64,000 bases of DNA from CAVWCQ01 sp963753545. GTDB taxonomy: Bacteria > Chloroflexota > Anaerolineae > Aggregatilineales > Aggregatilineaceae. Both the position numbers and the translations under genes were made by a program. The notes under the pieces were generated by a model. It was not told where the DNA came from. It searched no databases and saw nothing but the letters and a program-made list of their open reading frames with translations. Positions 20,745 to 31,815 of this stretch are shown here, piece by piece. Every line of letters starts with the position of its first letter. Position 1 is the first letter of the stretch. Location of the stretch: the NCBI GenBank assembly GCA_963753545.1, contig CAVWCQ010000010.1:1-64000 (forward strand), in the 5' to 3' direction.

Positions 20745-22386
20745 TGTTTTTTGGGGAACCTAGACTATGGATCAAATTGGACCCTACCTAGGCAAGATAT
20801 GGGTTCTAACTTAGAACGGTCAGAGTACGGTTATAACTTAAGAGAAGGTAGTGAGGTGAAGGGTACAGTTATCCAATGATATATCACAGAGTCAAGAACA
20901 CAACACACTTTCTACAGAGATATTCACAGTTTATACTACTCAAAGTCATATGTACACAAGTATATACAGAAATCAATGTTGGTTTGTATTACTCAATTAT
21001 ACAGGGATACACCCAAAAGTATATACAAATTAACAATATACAAGATACACAAAATACAGATCAACTGTAATTTCTTATTACTGCGCATAAGGCATACAAC
21101 AAGGGTGGATCATATCCCTTCCCTTCACAGCAGCAGCCTACACCGGCTATAAACTGCACTCAGCTTCTTGAACATAGATGTGGCAACAGCTTCACTTGCT
21201 CACCGACTCTATCAACAACCTCCTCTACCAACAGCTTCAGCCAACAACATTAGCACCCGACAACCCGTCAATAGCTAAGCTCCTCGGCACTTCACAGCTC
21301 TCGCAGTAATCAGGCTAGGATGATCAACAACAAACCAGCCCTGCACTCTCTATCTTCAACACAACATACACAGCTACACAACTGGTACTCAGCTACTCAG
21401 CAACACCTCAGTTGGGCTTATCAACCTTCGTACTCCTCAGCACAACAATAGGTACACAACGTCTCAATTCTCGCTATACAGCATCACAGCCTCTCTTGGT
21501 CTGCAACTGTTGTCTTACTTCTCCCTCTCTTCAACAACTTCAACAACTTCTTCAACAACTCTCAACAACAACACCTTCAACTAACAACCAACTACATCAA
21601 CAACCCTTCAACAATCCTACAACAACTCCTTTTATACGCTGGTCGCACAACTCGGTAACTGTCGTTGTCAGGCAGTTAGACTGTCGCAGTCGAAACCGTT
21701 ACAACAATTACGCACCGCCATCAACTGTCAACATCGCACCGCCTTCAGCTGTCAGCATCAGATCGTAACAACATCGCACCGCCTTCAGCTGTCAACATCA
21801 AGCCGTAACAACATCACGCCGCCTTCAGCTATCAGCTACGCCGCAAATCACCAAAAACCGTCCGCAAAACCGCACTTCATCATAAAACAACTACGCCGCA
21901 AGGTATTCCCGCAAGCCGCAATTAATCAGTATGTTACCTGCACTACAGGGCACACAACCAACCGTACATCAGCTAATCACATAGCTTTCCCCGTACTCTC
22001 CGGCTTCCCCTCATAGATACGGTACATCCTCCTAAGTATTGCCTAAGGGTTTCATTACTGCCTAGATGCGCTACAACTAGTTACGCTTCCACTTCCAACT
22101 ACGGGAAAGACTTAGAAATGCGCTACTCCTCTAAGCAAGGTTCCTTTATTTATGTACAAGGTTCTACACCTATAAGCTACGCTACTCCTCTTATGCACAA
22201 AGACTAGTTACGCTTAGGGATAAGTCTTCTACCTACAAGGTACAAAAAGGTAAATCACTACTACTTAATGGCTAACGCAACAAGCTCATCAAGTGTAGAC
22301 CGCGGGAATCTAAACATAGGTGCCGCATCACATCCTCGGAAGGAGCCCACCGCAATACTGTCTCTTGCGCAGCTTCACCGCCAACA
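20745..22386 (-). repeat. 5' LTR of element B
   Basis: 1,642 bp, matching 8626-10280. The match stops after CGCCAACA at 22386, and the following bases (TATTG) do not match the five bases before the left LTR (TATAT at 8621-8625). The lack of a clean target-site duplication leaves open that this LTR is cut short by an assembly join. Confidence 0.87.
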
Positions 22387-22690
22387 TATTGAAATCTCTG
22401 TTTTATTTGTATTATCGTAATTATTTATATTACATGTGAGAGTTTTTGAGAAGTTTCGGCGAATTTCAGCAAGCTTCTTGCACTTAGTATATTTCTTTCG
22501 TATACTTTGAATTAGTTAAGTGATCTAAATAAATAGCTTTACTCTGGCTGGGCTGCGGCTTCACGATTGTGGACAGCAGCATAACAACACTTTTAATGGT
22601 TGAAGTGCAGCCTGTTTTCCCCCACTCATGCCCCAAAATTGACCTGACCTAATGGTGTTATTGTTTTATTCAAAGCCTTACCATGCTAAT
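22387..22690. other. Transition from plant-type to bacterial sequence
   Basis: AT-rich sequence without a recognisable gene. The first 170 bases (to about 22560) look like plant intergenic DNA. GC content and sequence character change gradually, and from about 22690 the sequence leads straight into a bacterial operon. I cannot place the join to the base. Confidence 0.5.
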
Positions 22691-23011
22691 TCAATTTGCG
22701 GCTCGTCCCGATCGAATTGTAGGCGAAACCAACTTCCCGCATGTTTTAGGGCAGGATCGGTGTCGTTCGTCTCTGTGGCATCAAGAAGTAAATCAGAGAC
22801 CGAGCGGGGTAACGCAATATCTCGAAGGCCAGCACGTGATGTCATGTCGCGAGTTGGCCTTTTTGTTTGGCTATATTCCCAGCATTAAGCCGGAGCGCTG
22901 TCCAACACGCCGAAAGGAGGACATTCCTCAATACGATAGCACGAGAAAGTGACATCAGTTTTTGTATAGTTCTGTCAAAAACGGACATTTACCAGGAGGA
23001 ATAGAAAGAAA
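22691..23011 (+). promoter_or_regulatory. Leader region upstream of the first bacterial operon
   Basis: No gene is visible. An inverted repeat near 22827-22862 (AAGGCCA and TGGCCTTTTTG, with a T-run) looks like a Rho-independent terminator of a lost upstream gene or an attenuator. A strong Shine-Dalgarno sequence, AGGAGG at 22994-22999, lies twelve bases before the ATG at 23012 and fixes the start of the binding-protein gene. Confidence 0.5.
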
Positions 23012-24371
23012 ATGTTGAAGAAAACCATTAGTCTTCTCGTTCTCGCCTCGGTAGTTTTAACGCTTACGTTTGGTTTTGGCTCGTCGAATGTGTCCGCCAA
23101 GCCCGAAGCACGTCAAGTAACAGAGCTGACAATCCTCTGGGCGGAATGGGACCCGGCCAACTATTTGCAGGAAATCGGCAACCGCTACGAAGCCGAAACC
23201 GGCATCAAAGTCAATGTCATCCAGGAACCCTGGGGCAGCTTCTATGATCGCATGGCTGCTGAATGGGCCGCCAAGGGCGATGCCTATGATATGGTCGTCG
23301 GCGACAGCCAGTGGATCGGCCAGGGTGTCGAGCAGGGCCACTATATGGACCTGACCGATTTCATGGTCGAGAACGGCATCAACGAAACTGTGACCCCGGC
23401 GACCCTCCAATTCTACGGCGAATATCCGGCGGGTTCGGGCACGCTATTATGCTTATCCCACCGAAGGTGATGCGGTAGGTTGGGCCTATCGTAAAGACCT
23501 GTTCGAAGATCCCGACAATATGGCCGCGTTCGAAGCCAAATACGGCTATCCGCTGGCCGTGCCCGAAACCTGGGTGCAGCTGCGCGACATCGCCGAATTC
23601 TTCACCCGCCCGGATGAGAATCTCTACGGCGTGGGCGTTTACACCCAGATCGACTACGACGGGCTGACGATGGGCTATGAAAACGTCCATGTTCAGCTGG
23701 GGTGTCGACTGGTAGGGTGAGGACTATCAAGGTGCTGGGTGTGGTGAACTCCGAACGCGCGGTCGAAGCCCTGGAATTCTACAAGGGCCTGTACCAGTTC
23801 GCGCCTCCCGGCACGAACAACGCCTTCTTCGCGGAGATGAACGATGTGTTCATCAACGGGCAGGCCGCGATGATCATGAACTACTTCGCCTTCTTCCCGG
23901 CGCTGGCGAACCCTGGCATCAATCCCTATGCCGAAGTGACCGGCTTCTTCGCGACGCCCGCTGGCCCTTATGGCGATCGTTATACCGCGCTTGGGCGGCC
24001 AGGGGTTGAGCGTAATCAACTACATCAGCGATGAGCGCAAGCAGGCGTCGCTGGACTTCATCAAGTGGTTTGCCAGCAAAGAAGTCCAGGCACAGTGGGC
24101 CGAAGTCGGCGGTTATACCTGCAATATCGAAGTGCTGGAATTCGGAAGCATTCCTGACCAACACGCCCTACAACCCCGCGTTCGCGGAATCGATGACCTT
24201 CGTCAAGGACTTCTGGAACATCCCGCTGTTTCGGCGAACTGCTGGAACCCGTCCAGCGCAACCTGCACGCCTTTGTCGTCGGTGGTGAAGGCACCGCGAA
24301 GGAAGCGCTGGACAATATGGCTGTCGAACAGCACGAAATCCTCGTCGAAGCACGGTGTGATTGAAGAGTAA
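23012..24371 (+). CDS. Sugar ABC transporter substrate-binding protein (frameshifted)
   Basis: A family-1 extracellular solute-binding protein that captures a sugar or polyol outside the membrane. It begins with a signal peptide (MLKKTISLLVLASVVLTLTF, cleavage near VSA-KPEA). Typical family features follow: LTILWAEWDPANYLQ, YEAETGIKVNV, YDMVVGDSQW, GQAAMIMNY and ASLDFIKWFASKEVQAQW. The reading frame is broken near 23440, 23690, 23985, 24150 and 24230, yet each piece continues the same protein of about 450 residues. It is the first gene of a ten-gene operon. The ligand is unknown; neighbouring epimerases and dehydrogenases suggest a rare sugar or inositol-like compound. Confidence 0.8.
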
Positions 24372-24396
24372 GCTGTTCTGTCACGTATCACTCTTG

Positions 24397-24424
24397 GGGG
24401 AGGCGGTCGTCGCGCCGCCTCCCC
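24397..24424 (+). terminator. Strong hairpin after the binding-protein gene
   Basis: A perfect 10-bp stem (GGGGAGGCGG / CCGCCTCCCC) with an 8-base loop. No T-run follows, so it is more likely an mRNA-stabilising or partial terminator structure that keeps binding-protein expression above that of the permeases. Confidence 0.65.
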
Positions 24425-24454
24425 AGATGACAACTATCGAGGTGCACATGGCTC

Positions 24455-25409
24455 ATGTCTAATGTCAATGCTCTAGCAGGATCCTACCCGGCAGCCGTGC
24501 GCACGCCGTTTCGAGGCGGCGTCAGGTTGAGCGACAGGACATATCGCCATGTTGTTCATCATGCCGACGCTGATTCTGCTGATTGTGATCAATATTTTTC
24601 CGCTGCTTTACAGCCTCTATCTGAGCTTTACCGAATATTCGGTGATCGCCAACGAGCCGCCGCAGTGGATCGCCCTCGAAAATTATCGAAAAAATTCTGA
24701 CCACGACGCGGCCGTTACTGGCACAACTTCACCGTGACGGGCAAATATGCGCTGCTGTCGGTCGGCATGCAGCTCGTCTCGGCTTTACGCTGGCGATGCT
24801 GCTGCGCCAAAAATTCAAAGGGAGCGGGCTGGTCACAACGCTGATTCTGATCCCGATGATGCTCTCGCCCGTCGTCGTGGGGCTGTTCTGGAAACTGATT
24901 TTTGACCCGTCCAAAGGCATTTTTAACTACCTGATCTATACCGAACCGCCACCAGCGGAGCAAACAATGGCTGGCAGATCATGATCTGGCGCTGTGGGCG
25001 ATCGTGATCGTCGATGTGTGGATGTGGAGTCCTTTTGTGATGCTGCTGTGCCTGTCGGGCTTGAGCGCCATTCCCGACTATCTCTACGAAGCCGCGGCCA
25101 TTGACCGGGCCAGCGCGTGGTTCCAGTTCCGGCGCATCACGCTGCCCCAGGTCGATGCCGCTGCTGCTGATCGCGGTGCTGTTCCGCACGATTGAGGCGT
25201 TAAAAGCGTTTGACCTGGTGATGGGCCTGACTGGCGGCGCGCCGGGTGATGCGACCGAAACGGTCGCCGTGCGCTCTGTACAGCGAGGCGTTTCTTGGCA
25301 AGTTCAAGACCGGGCAAATCCAGCGCGCTCGCCTATATTGTGCTGGTGATCATCATCGCGGTCAGCAACCTGTATATTCGTGACGCTCAACCGGATGAGG
25401 GAAGGGTAG
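24455..25409 (+). CDS. Sugar ABC transporter permease, MalF/UgpA type (frameshifted)
   Basis: Inner-membrane permease of a carbohydrate importer. Hydrophobic segments include MLFIMPTLILLIVINIFPLL, ALLSVGMQLV, TTLILIPMMLSPVVVGLFW and ALAYIVLVIIIAVSNLYI. The cytoplasmic coupling loop with the EAA motif is present (YEAAAIDRASAWFQFRRITLPQ). At least four one-base shifts interrupt it (near 24525, 24710, 24780 and 25160). The start at 24455 is the first ATG after the hairpin and is uncertain; the end, LNRMREG then TAG at 25407-25409, is clear once the frame is restored. It pairs with the next permease. Confidence 0.75.
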
Positions 25410-25412
25410 GCC

Positions 25413-26758
25413 GTGATCAACTTTCCACTGCCAGGATCTTCCTGGTTCTGGATCTACTTCTTCTTTTGGGTGTGGTCGGTCATCGGACAGCACCAACCGG
25501 ATTATCTTCCGCCACAAAGGTCAGCATCCGCTTGCTGGAGCGGCTGGCCGGAGTGCGTCGTTGGGCGCTGATCGGCGGCGTGGTGTTCATGCTAATTGCT
25601 GGTTCTGGCCCTCGATCTTTTTGCGATTGACGCGCTGGAGTCGGTCCGTCTGGTTGGCATGCTGATCGCGATGCTGCCTGATCGCTGCGCTGATCGGTTC
25701 TGGTGCTGTTGAATTCCTGCCGGAACACTGCACCCGGTGGCTGATGCGGCATAATCCAGGCGGTAGGCGATCCTCGACCTGCCCGTCGAACTATTCGACC
25801 CGCGTGGACAAAGTCGATCCGACGCTGGCAGGCGATGCAGGCCATCCGCGCCAGCGTCGTATCATGTGGCCTCGCATTTCTGACGCTGATCCCGGTGTTC
25901 TGGATGAGTATGACGGCCTTCAAATCGCGCGCGGATGCGGTGGCGTCACCGCCGAAAGTGGTCGTTTGAGCCGACGATGGAAGGTTATATCAGCCTGCTG
26001 ACCAAGCGCCGCCAGTTGAACGAGCTGAGCAGATACCGAATATCGAGCAGCGAACATGATCTCAACTGGGCGACGAAGTAATGCTCAAACGCGGGCAGGC
26101 CATCATCGGCCAAAGCGACTATGTCAAGCAGCCTGCGCAACTCGCTGATCATCGCCGGGATCATCGACGATTGCTTCGGTGGGCTTGGGCGTGCTGGCGG
26201 CCTATGCGTTCAGCCGGTTCAAAATCCCCGGCGAAGGTGATTTGCTGTTTTTCATTCTCAGCACGCGTATGCTGCCGCCGGTCGTCGTGACGATCCCCAT
26301 CTTCCTGATGTATCGCGAGGTGGGCTTGTACGACACCTACCCGGGCTGATCATCCTGCTTACACCGCGTTTAACCTGTCGTTCTCGGTCTGGCTGCTCAA
26401 GGGCTTCATCGACGAGATCCCGCGCGAATACGAAGAAGCGGCGCTGGTCGATGGCTATACCCGCCTGCAGGCTTTCCGTAAGATCGTCCTGCCGCAGGCG
26501 GTTACCGGGCATCGCCGCCACGACCGTGTTTTGTTTCATCTTTGCCTGGAACGAATACGCTTTCGCGCTGATGCTGACGTCAGACGCGCGCGCACCGCGC
26601 CGCCCAGCATCCCCTCGATGTTGGGGACGGGCGGCATCGAGTGGGCGGCGATTGCGGCGGGTTCGCTGGTCTTCCTGATCCCGGTGGTGATCGTGACGTT
26701 TGCGCTGCGGAAGTATCTGCTGCGCGGCGTCACCTTCGGCGCAATTCGTCAGGGATAA
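25413..26758 (+). CDS. Sugar ABC transporter permease, MalG type, with N-terminal extension (frameshifted)
   Basis: The C-terminal ~290 residues are a standard MalG-like permease: FLTLIPVFWMSMTAFKSR, LRNSLIIAGS, AAYAFSRFKIPGE, YEEAALVDGYTRLQAFRKIVLPQ (EAA loop) and a final EWAAIAAGSLVFLIPVVIVTF. Before this lies an additional stretch of about 150 residues with several hydrophobic segments (WFWIYFFFWVWSV, ALIGGVVFML, LVGMLIAML), making the gene about 440 codons instead of the usual 280. Many one-base shifts make it unclear whether the extension is fused or a separate small gene. The GTG start at 25413 follows the previous stop by three bases. Confidence 0.68.
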
Positions 26759-26763
26759 GGTCG

Positions 26764-27874
26764 ATGGCAACCATTGAACTAATCAACGTAGAGAAGAAAT
26801 TTGGCGAATTCCACGCCGTCAAGCCGATGGATCTCACCATTCACAACGGCGAATTCGTCGTGCTGCTGGGGCCGTCGGGCTGTGGCAAAACGACCACGCT
26901 GCGCATGATCTCCGGTCTGGAAGCGGTCACCAGCGGGCAGATTCTGCTGAACGGGCGCGACGTCACCTGGGCGCATCCCAGCGACCGCGATATCGCGTTT
27001 GTGTTCCAGTTCTTCGCGCTCTATTCGCACATGACCGTGCGTGACAATATCGCCTTTCCCGCTGCAAGCGCAGGGCGAAACGCAAAGAGACTGATCAGCC
27101 AGCGGGTGGCGCGAAGTGGCCCAACTGCTGCAGATCGAACACGTGCTGGACGCGCGTCCCGGCTGCGCTCAGCGGCGGCGATCAGCAGCGGGTGGCGCTG
27201 GCGCGGGCGTTGGTCCGCCGTCCTGCCGCCTTTTTGATGGATGAGCCGTTGGGCGCGCTGGATGCGGAGTTCCGCGAGACGATGCGCGCGGAGATCAAGC
27301 GGCTGCACATCGAGCAGCACGCGACCTCGGTCTATGTCACGCACGACCAGATCGAAGCGATGGCGATGGGTGACCGGATCGTGGTGATGTCCGACTGCGG
27401 AAGTGCAGCAGGTCGGCACGCCCGCCGAGGTCTATCACAACCCGGCGAATTTGTTCGTGGCGCGTTTCATCGGCAGTCCCGGCATGAATCTGATTGCCGG
27501 GCAGTATGCGGATCGGCGATGTTCATCCTGACTGCGGTGACAACCACTATGCCGTCCCTGCTGACTGGCGGCCTGCGCTTAACACGGCGAGGACGGTGAG
27601 GGTGAGGTGGTCCTGGGCTTCCGTCCCGAAGCGGTGCACGTGCATCACGCCGATGGGCGAGCTCCCTGGCAACGGTTTACGCGACCGATCTGCACGGCGG
27701 TTACACCATGCTGCACATCGGATCTGAGCGGGGACCAGCTATCGTCCATGCCCGCGCCAGCCGCGAAGTGCAGTACCCGATCGATACCGCGGTGCACTTT
27801 GATCTCAATCCGGCGATGGTGCGGTTTTTCCATCCGGAAACCGAAACTGCCATCGGCGGGAGGTGCAGCCATGA
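26764..27874 (+). CDS. Sugar ABC transporter ATPase 1 (frameshifted)
   Basis: UgpC/MalK-type ATPase that powers the permease pair. Walker A is GPSGCGKTT near residue 40, the Q-loop is FVFQFFALYSHMTV, Walker B is FLMDEPLGALDAE, and the H-loop is YVTHDQIEAM. The ABC signature has to be read across a shift near 27150 (ALSGGDQQR). A regulatory beta-rich C-terminal domain follows (VLGFRPEAVHV). Breaks occur near 27058, 27100, 27400, 27500 and later. The end overlaps the next ATG by ATGA (27871-27874), showing translational coupling. The Q-loop has F in place of the usual second Q, which may itself be an error. Confidence 0.8.
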
Positions 27875-28962
27875 GCAATATCGAACTCGACCATATCACC
27901 AAACGGTTCAAAGCAGGTCACCGCTCTGCATGATGTCTCGTTTGACATCAAGGATGGCGAGTTTTTCGTGCTGCTGGGCCCGACAGGGGCGGGCAAAACC
28001 ACGACGCTGCGCGTGATCGCCGGGTTGGAACAAGCAGGATGCGGGCGATGTGCTGTTCGACGGGGTGAACGTGAAACGTTTACCCCGGCGGATCGTGATA
28101 TGGCGTTTGTGTTCCAGCAGTATTCGCTGTATCCGACCAAGACGGTCTATGACAATCTGGCTTTCCCGCTGCGCTCGCCGCTGCGCACGGCTGCCCGAAG
28201 ACCGAGATCGACCAGCGCGTGCACGATGCGGCCGAAAAACTGCGCATCACGCACCTGATCGAGCGCAAGACCGCCATCTTTCCGGCGGCGAAATGCAGCG
28301 CGTCTCGATTGGGCGCGCGCATGGTGCGCAATCCGCGCATCTTTCTGATGGATGAGCCGCTGTGCAACCTGGACGCCAAACTGCGCGAAGCGCTGCGGGT
28401 CGAACTTCAAGCACCTGCAAAAGACCGAGGGAACAGCACGACGCTGTTTGTCACGCACGATCAGATCGAGGCGCTGACGATGGCCGACCGTATCGCCGTG
28501 CTGGATCGAAGGGCAGATCGTGCAGATCGGCACGCCGCACGACATTTACGACCGCCCGGCGACAACCTTTGTCGCGCAGTTGGTCGGCATGCCGCGTATC
28601 AATCTGCTGCCCGCCCAGCCGCGAAAACGGCAGCCTTGTTTCGTCAAGGACAGTACACATGCCAACTGCCGGCTTTGGGCGAGATATCCCCACCGATTTC
28701 CTGCTGGGCATTCGGCCCGAAGATGTCCGCGCCTGACTGCGGAGGGTGAATTCGATCGGCGCAGTGGCGCTCACCGAGCCGCTCGGCGTCGAAACAGTCG
28801 TCCATATCAAGAGCGGCGAGCAAACCCTGCTGAGCATCGTGCCGGGGATCACCGATCTCAAGATCTGTCGGCAGATCATCGTCCGGTTCAGTATCGATTC
28901 AGCGAGCGGCTTCACTATTTTGCGATCCGGACGGCAAACGCGGCATGTACGTGCCCAATTAA
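27871..28962 (+). CDS. Sugar ABC transporter ATPase 2 (frameshifted)
   Basis: A second, different MalK-like ATPase in the same operon. It has Walker A GPTGAGKTT, Q-loop FVFQQYSLYPTKTV, signature SGGEMQR (reached after a shift near 28280), Walker B FLMDEPLCNLDAK and H-loop FVTHDQIEALTMADR. The C-terminal regulatory domain includes LLGIRPEDV. About eight single-base shifts interrupt it. Two distinct ATPases next to two distinct permeases suggest a heterodimeric ATPase pair, as in some Chloroflexota and Alphaproteobacteria sugar systems, where one subunit is fused or paired with the other. Confidence 0.8.
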
Positions 28963-28994
28963 CTTGAAGACATACCAGTTTAGGAGGAATGAAA

Positions 28995-29840
28995 ATGAAG
29001 TTTGGCGTCAATACCTGGGTTTGGGTTTCGCCGCTGACCACCGCTGAGGTGCTGAGCTGGCCCCGATGTCAAGAAGATGGGCTTCGATGGTTCGAAGTGC
29101 CGATCGAAGGGACCGCGATATTGATTATAAGCGGGCGGCGCTGTCCTCGGACAACGGGCTAGGCGTCAGCGTGTGCGCGGCGATGGGGCCGGATCGCGAT
29201 CTGATCCACCCCGATAAGGCCATCCGCGATAACGGCATGGCGTATATCCAGCCACTGCATCGACGCGGTCACGACGCTGGGCGGCACCAATCTCGTCGGT
29301 CCGCTCTATTCGGCGGTGGGGCGGGTCTGGCAGCAGACCGACGAAGAGCGCGCCAGAGATACCGGATCTGCTGGTGCAGCAGTTGCGCGGTCTGGCCGAG
29401 TATGCCGGCGGATAAAGGCGCGGTGCTGTGCGTCGAGCCGCTCAACCGCTTTGAGACCAGCTTCATCAATCTGGCCTCTCAGGCGATCGAAGTCGTTGAC
29501 CGCGTCGATCACCCCGCCTGCCAGATCATGCTGGACACGTTCCACATGAACATCGAGGAGCAGTCGATCGGCGATGCGATCCGGCGGCGGGTAAACGTCT
29601 GCGCGCATCTGCACACCTGCGAAAACGACCGCGGCGCGCCGGGCAGTCGGGCATGTGCCGTGGAACGAAGTCGCCGCTGCGCTCAAAGATATCGGCTACA
29701 ACGGTCCGGTCGTGATCGAGTCGTTCACCAGCAAAGTCAAGAGCATCGCCCGCGCCGCTGCGATCTGGCGTCCGTCTGGCGGCCAGCCAGGACGCGCTGG
29801 CGACGAACGGATTGACATTCCTGAAGCAGCTAATCTGTAG
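28995..29840 (+). CDS. Sugar 3-epimerase/isomerase, TIM barrel (frameshifted)
   Basis: A xylose-isomerase-like TIM-barrel protein of about 280 residues, close in appearance to D-tagatose/D-psicose 3-epimerases, which interconvert ketoses using a divalent metal. Metal and substrate motifs visible are VEPLNRF (Glu), LDTFHMNIEE (Asp, His), HTCENDRG (His) and VIESF (Glu). The start ATG at 28995 follows a good Shine-Dalgarno (GGAGG, 28983-28987). Frame breaks occur near 29060, 29110, 29250, 29400 and 29640. The operon context supports ketose epimerisation after uptake. The exact substrate cannot be read from the sequence. Confidence 0.78.
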
Positions 29841-29859
29841 TCTAAGGAGGATAGACGGC

Positions 29860-30978
29860 ATGGCCGATAAAAAGATCAATGTTGCGATTATTGGGTCTGG
29901 GTTTTGGCGCGGAGTTTATCCCGATCTATCAGGGCCATCCCATACGCCAATATGTACGCGATCTGCCAGCGCACGCGAAGACAAACTGAATCGAAGTGGG
30001 TGATGCATTCGGCATCAGAGAAGCGCTATACCGATTATTATGAACTGCTCGAAGACCCGAACGTCGATGCGGTTCATATCAATATCGCCGATCCACGAAC
30101 ACGCGCAAAATGAGCGATTGCCGGGCTGAAAGCGGGCAAGCATGTTGCCTGCACAGTCCCGCTGCCACGACGATTGAGGAATGGAACAGATCGTCGAGGC
30201 GCAGGCGGTATCTGGCAAAAAGTACATGATGATGGAAACAGTCATCTATTCCCGCGAGTTCCTGTATGTCAAGGAGCTGTAGACACGGGCAAAATGGGAC
30301 GCATCCAGTATATGCGCGCCACGCACCAGCAGGAAATGCTCGGCTGGCCTGGCTATTGGGAAGGTCTGCCGCCAATGCACTACGCGACCCATGTGGTCAG
30401 CCCATGCCTGGCTCTGGCCGGCAAGGACGCGGAATAGGTGACGTGCTTCGGCTCCGGGCGGCATTCAGGAACACCTGATCCCCAAATACAATTCGCCGTT
30501 CGCCATCGAAACCGCGCATATCAAGATGAAGAATTCGGACATCGTGGCGGAAGTGATGCGCTCCCTGTTCAACACGGCTCGCCAGTATCGCGAGAGCTTC
30601 GATGTCTATGGCAGCAAGATGTCGTTTGAATGGCCGCTTAGTCGAGCATACCGCGCCCGTCGTGCATATCGGTGAGACGACTCGCACCGAGTGAGTGTGC
30701 TGGACTATGCGCACCTGCTGCCCGAACCGCATTCAACCGTTTCACGACAACGGGCGTGTATGGCGGCGAACAGCAGCATCTGTCGTTCATCCAGGGCAGG
30801 GCATGGCGGATCGCACCCGCATCATGGCGCACGAGTTCATCATGAGCATCGTTGAGGACCGTGAGCCGTTCCCGAACGCCAAGCAGTCCGCGAACTGGAC
30901 CTGCGTCGGCATCCTGGCGCACGAATCCGCGCTGCAAGGCGGAAAACGATCCCGCTGCCCGACTTCACCTGGTCATAA
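29860..30978 (+). CDS. Gfo/Idh/MocA-family oxidoreductase, lacking the EKP lysine (frameshifted)
   Basis: An NAD(P)-dependent sugar or polyol dehydrogenase by family. It starts with MADKKINVAIIG and a Rossmann glycine motif, followed by PNVDAVHI and AGLKAGKHVACTVPAATT. In most of the family this last position reads CEKP, whose Lys takes part in catalysis; here it is CTVP. The C-terminal substrate domain contains YMRATHQQEMLGWPG and HYATHVVSPCLAL. About eight one-base shifts interrupt it. Shine-Dalgarno AAGGAGG lies eight bases before the ATG. Loss of EKP suggests a subfamily with altered chemistry, perhaps a dehydratase-like or non-redox role, but this is speculative. Confidence 0.75.
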
Positions 30979-31004
30979 CGCTCGCTGGTGGACAAAGGTG
31001 CCTT

Positions 31005-31742
31005 ATGAAACAACGTATAACCAAGATTGTGATCAGATTTGCCATAGCGATTGCATTGTACTGGCCTTCGGCGTTGCCTTTAGCGTGTATGCGAACACCC
31101 TGCCCGATGATCGGCAGGACGATGTACTGGTAAAGGCGATTCCCTTCGTCGCACGTTTGTGGCGATTTGCTGGCCTATATCTGTCTGATCGTGATCTCCG
31201 CCGTCCTGTTGAATGGTCGCATTCCGCACCGTGTCCACCGTCCGATAGAGATGATGATCATCCGGGCATTCTGTTGGGCGTGGTCGGGTTGTTCCAGCCC
31301 TGGCAGGAACTCAGCCTACCAGTATGGCTTCGTCTGCTGCTGATTTCAACGCTGGCCTTTACGCTCTGGAGCCACGTCATACCCCATGTGCCCACAGAGC
31401 GATGGGCCGCCGCTGGATATCAAGGCCCATGTGATCGGGCTTGTGGTGGGTTTGCTCATCGCTGCCCCGATAGTTCTGGCATTCAATAATGCAGCCAAAC
31501 CGGAGCCTCCCTACGGCACTGAATCCGACGTTGTGGGCCAGATTGTACGAGGGCAAGGAGAAGGGCAACGAACTCAAGGAAGAAAAGAGCGCCAGATACC
31601 GCGAGGCGCTGCCTGTGTTCATCTTTTAATGCGCCATGGCGGGCGCGATTGGATACGTGCTGGTGCGCGAAGTGGCAGCACGGGTCTTCGCGGACTCGGC
31701 GGTCGCGTGTCAGCGCTGTTCCGCAGCGCACCTGATCGGTAA
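31005..31742 (+). CDS. Uncharacterised multi-pass membrane protein (frameshifted)
   Basis: I do not recognise the family. Restoring the frames gives about 240 residues with hydrophobic segments IAIALVLAFGVAFSVYA, a segment near ICLIVISAVLLNG, GILLGVVGLFQPWQELS, LLISTLAFTLWSHV, IGLVVGLLIAAPIVLAF and a C-terminal AGAIGYVLVREVAARV, so four to six membrane passes. A charged, Lys/Glu-rich loop precedes the last segment. It sits between catabolic genes of the operon, suggesting a role linked to transport of the same substrate. End coordinate is approximate. Confidence 0.5.
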
Positions 31743-31815
31743 CGGCATAGGGCGAAGCCGCCCTATGTTATCTAAACTATTTACAGGTCAAACTATCAGG
31801 AAAGGATATGATCTT

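Larger units (their letters stand above)
8626..22386 (-). mobile_element. Large Ty3/gypsy retrotransposon, OTA-like (element B)
   Basis: This is a nearly full-length element of 13.8 kb on the minus strand. Parts in transcription order are: 5' LTR (20745-22386), primer site (20725-20742), gag, pol, a long post-integrase region and 3' LTR (8626-10280). The protease motif (LDGGSG), RT motif (FLDDF), single RNase H and absence of a chromodomain fit the OTA branch (Athila, Tat and relatives). No second RNase H of the kind typical of Tat is visible between RNase H and integrase. The lineage call is by eye and needs an RT tree. Coding frames are nearly intact, so insertion is fairly recent. Confidence 0.88.

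Noticed and set aside
22652..22952. Two overlapping plus-strand open frames in the junction region
   Set aside because: No ribosome site, no domain and overlapping frames; treated as non-coding leader.
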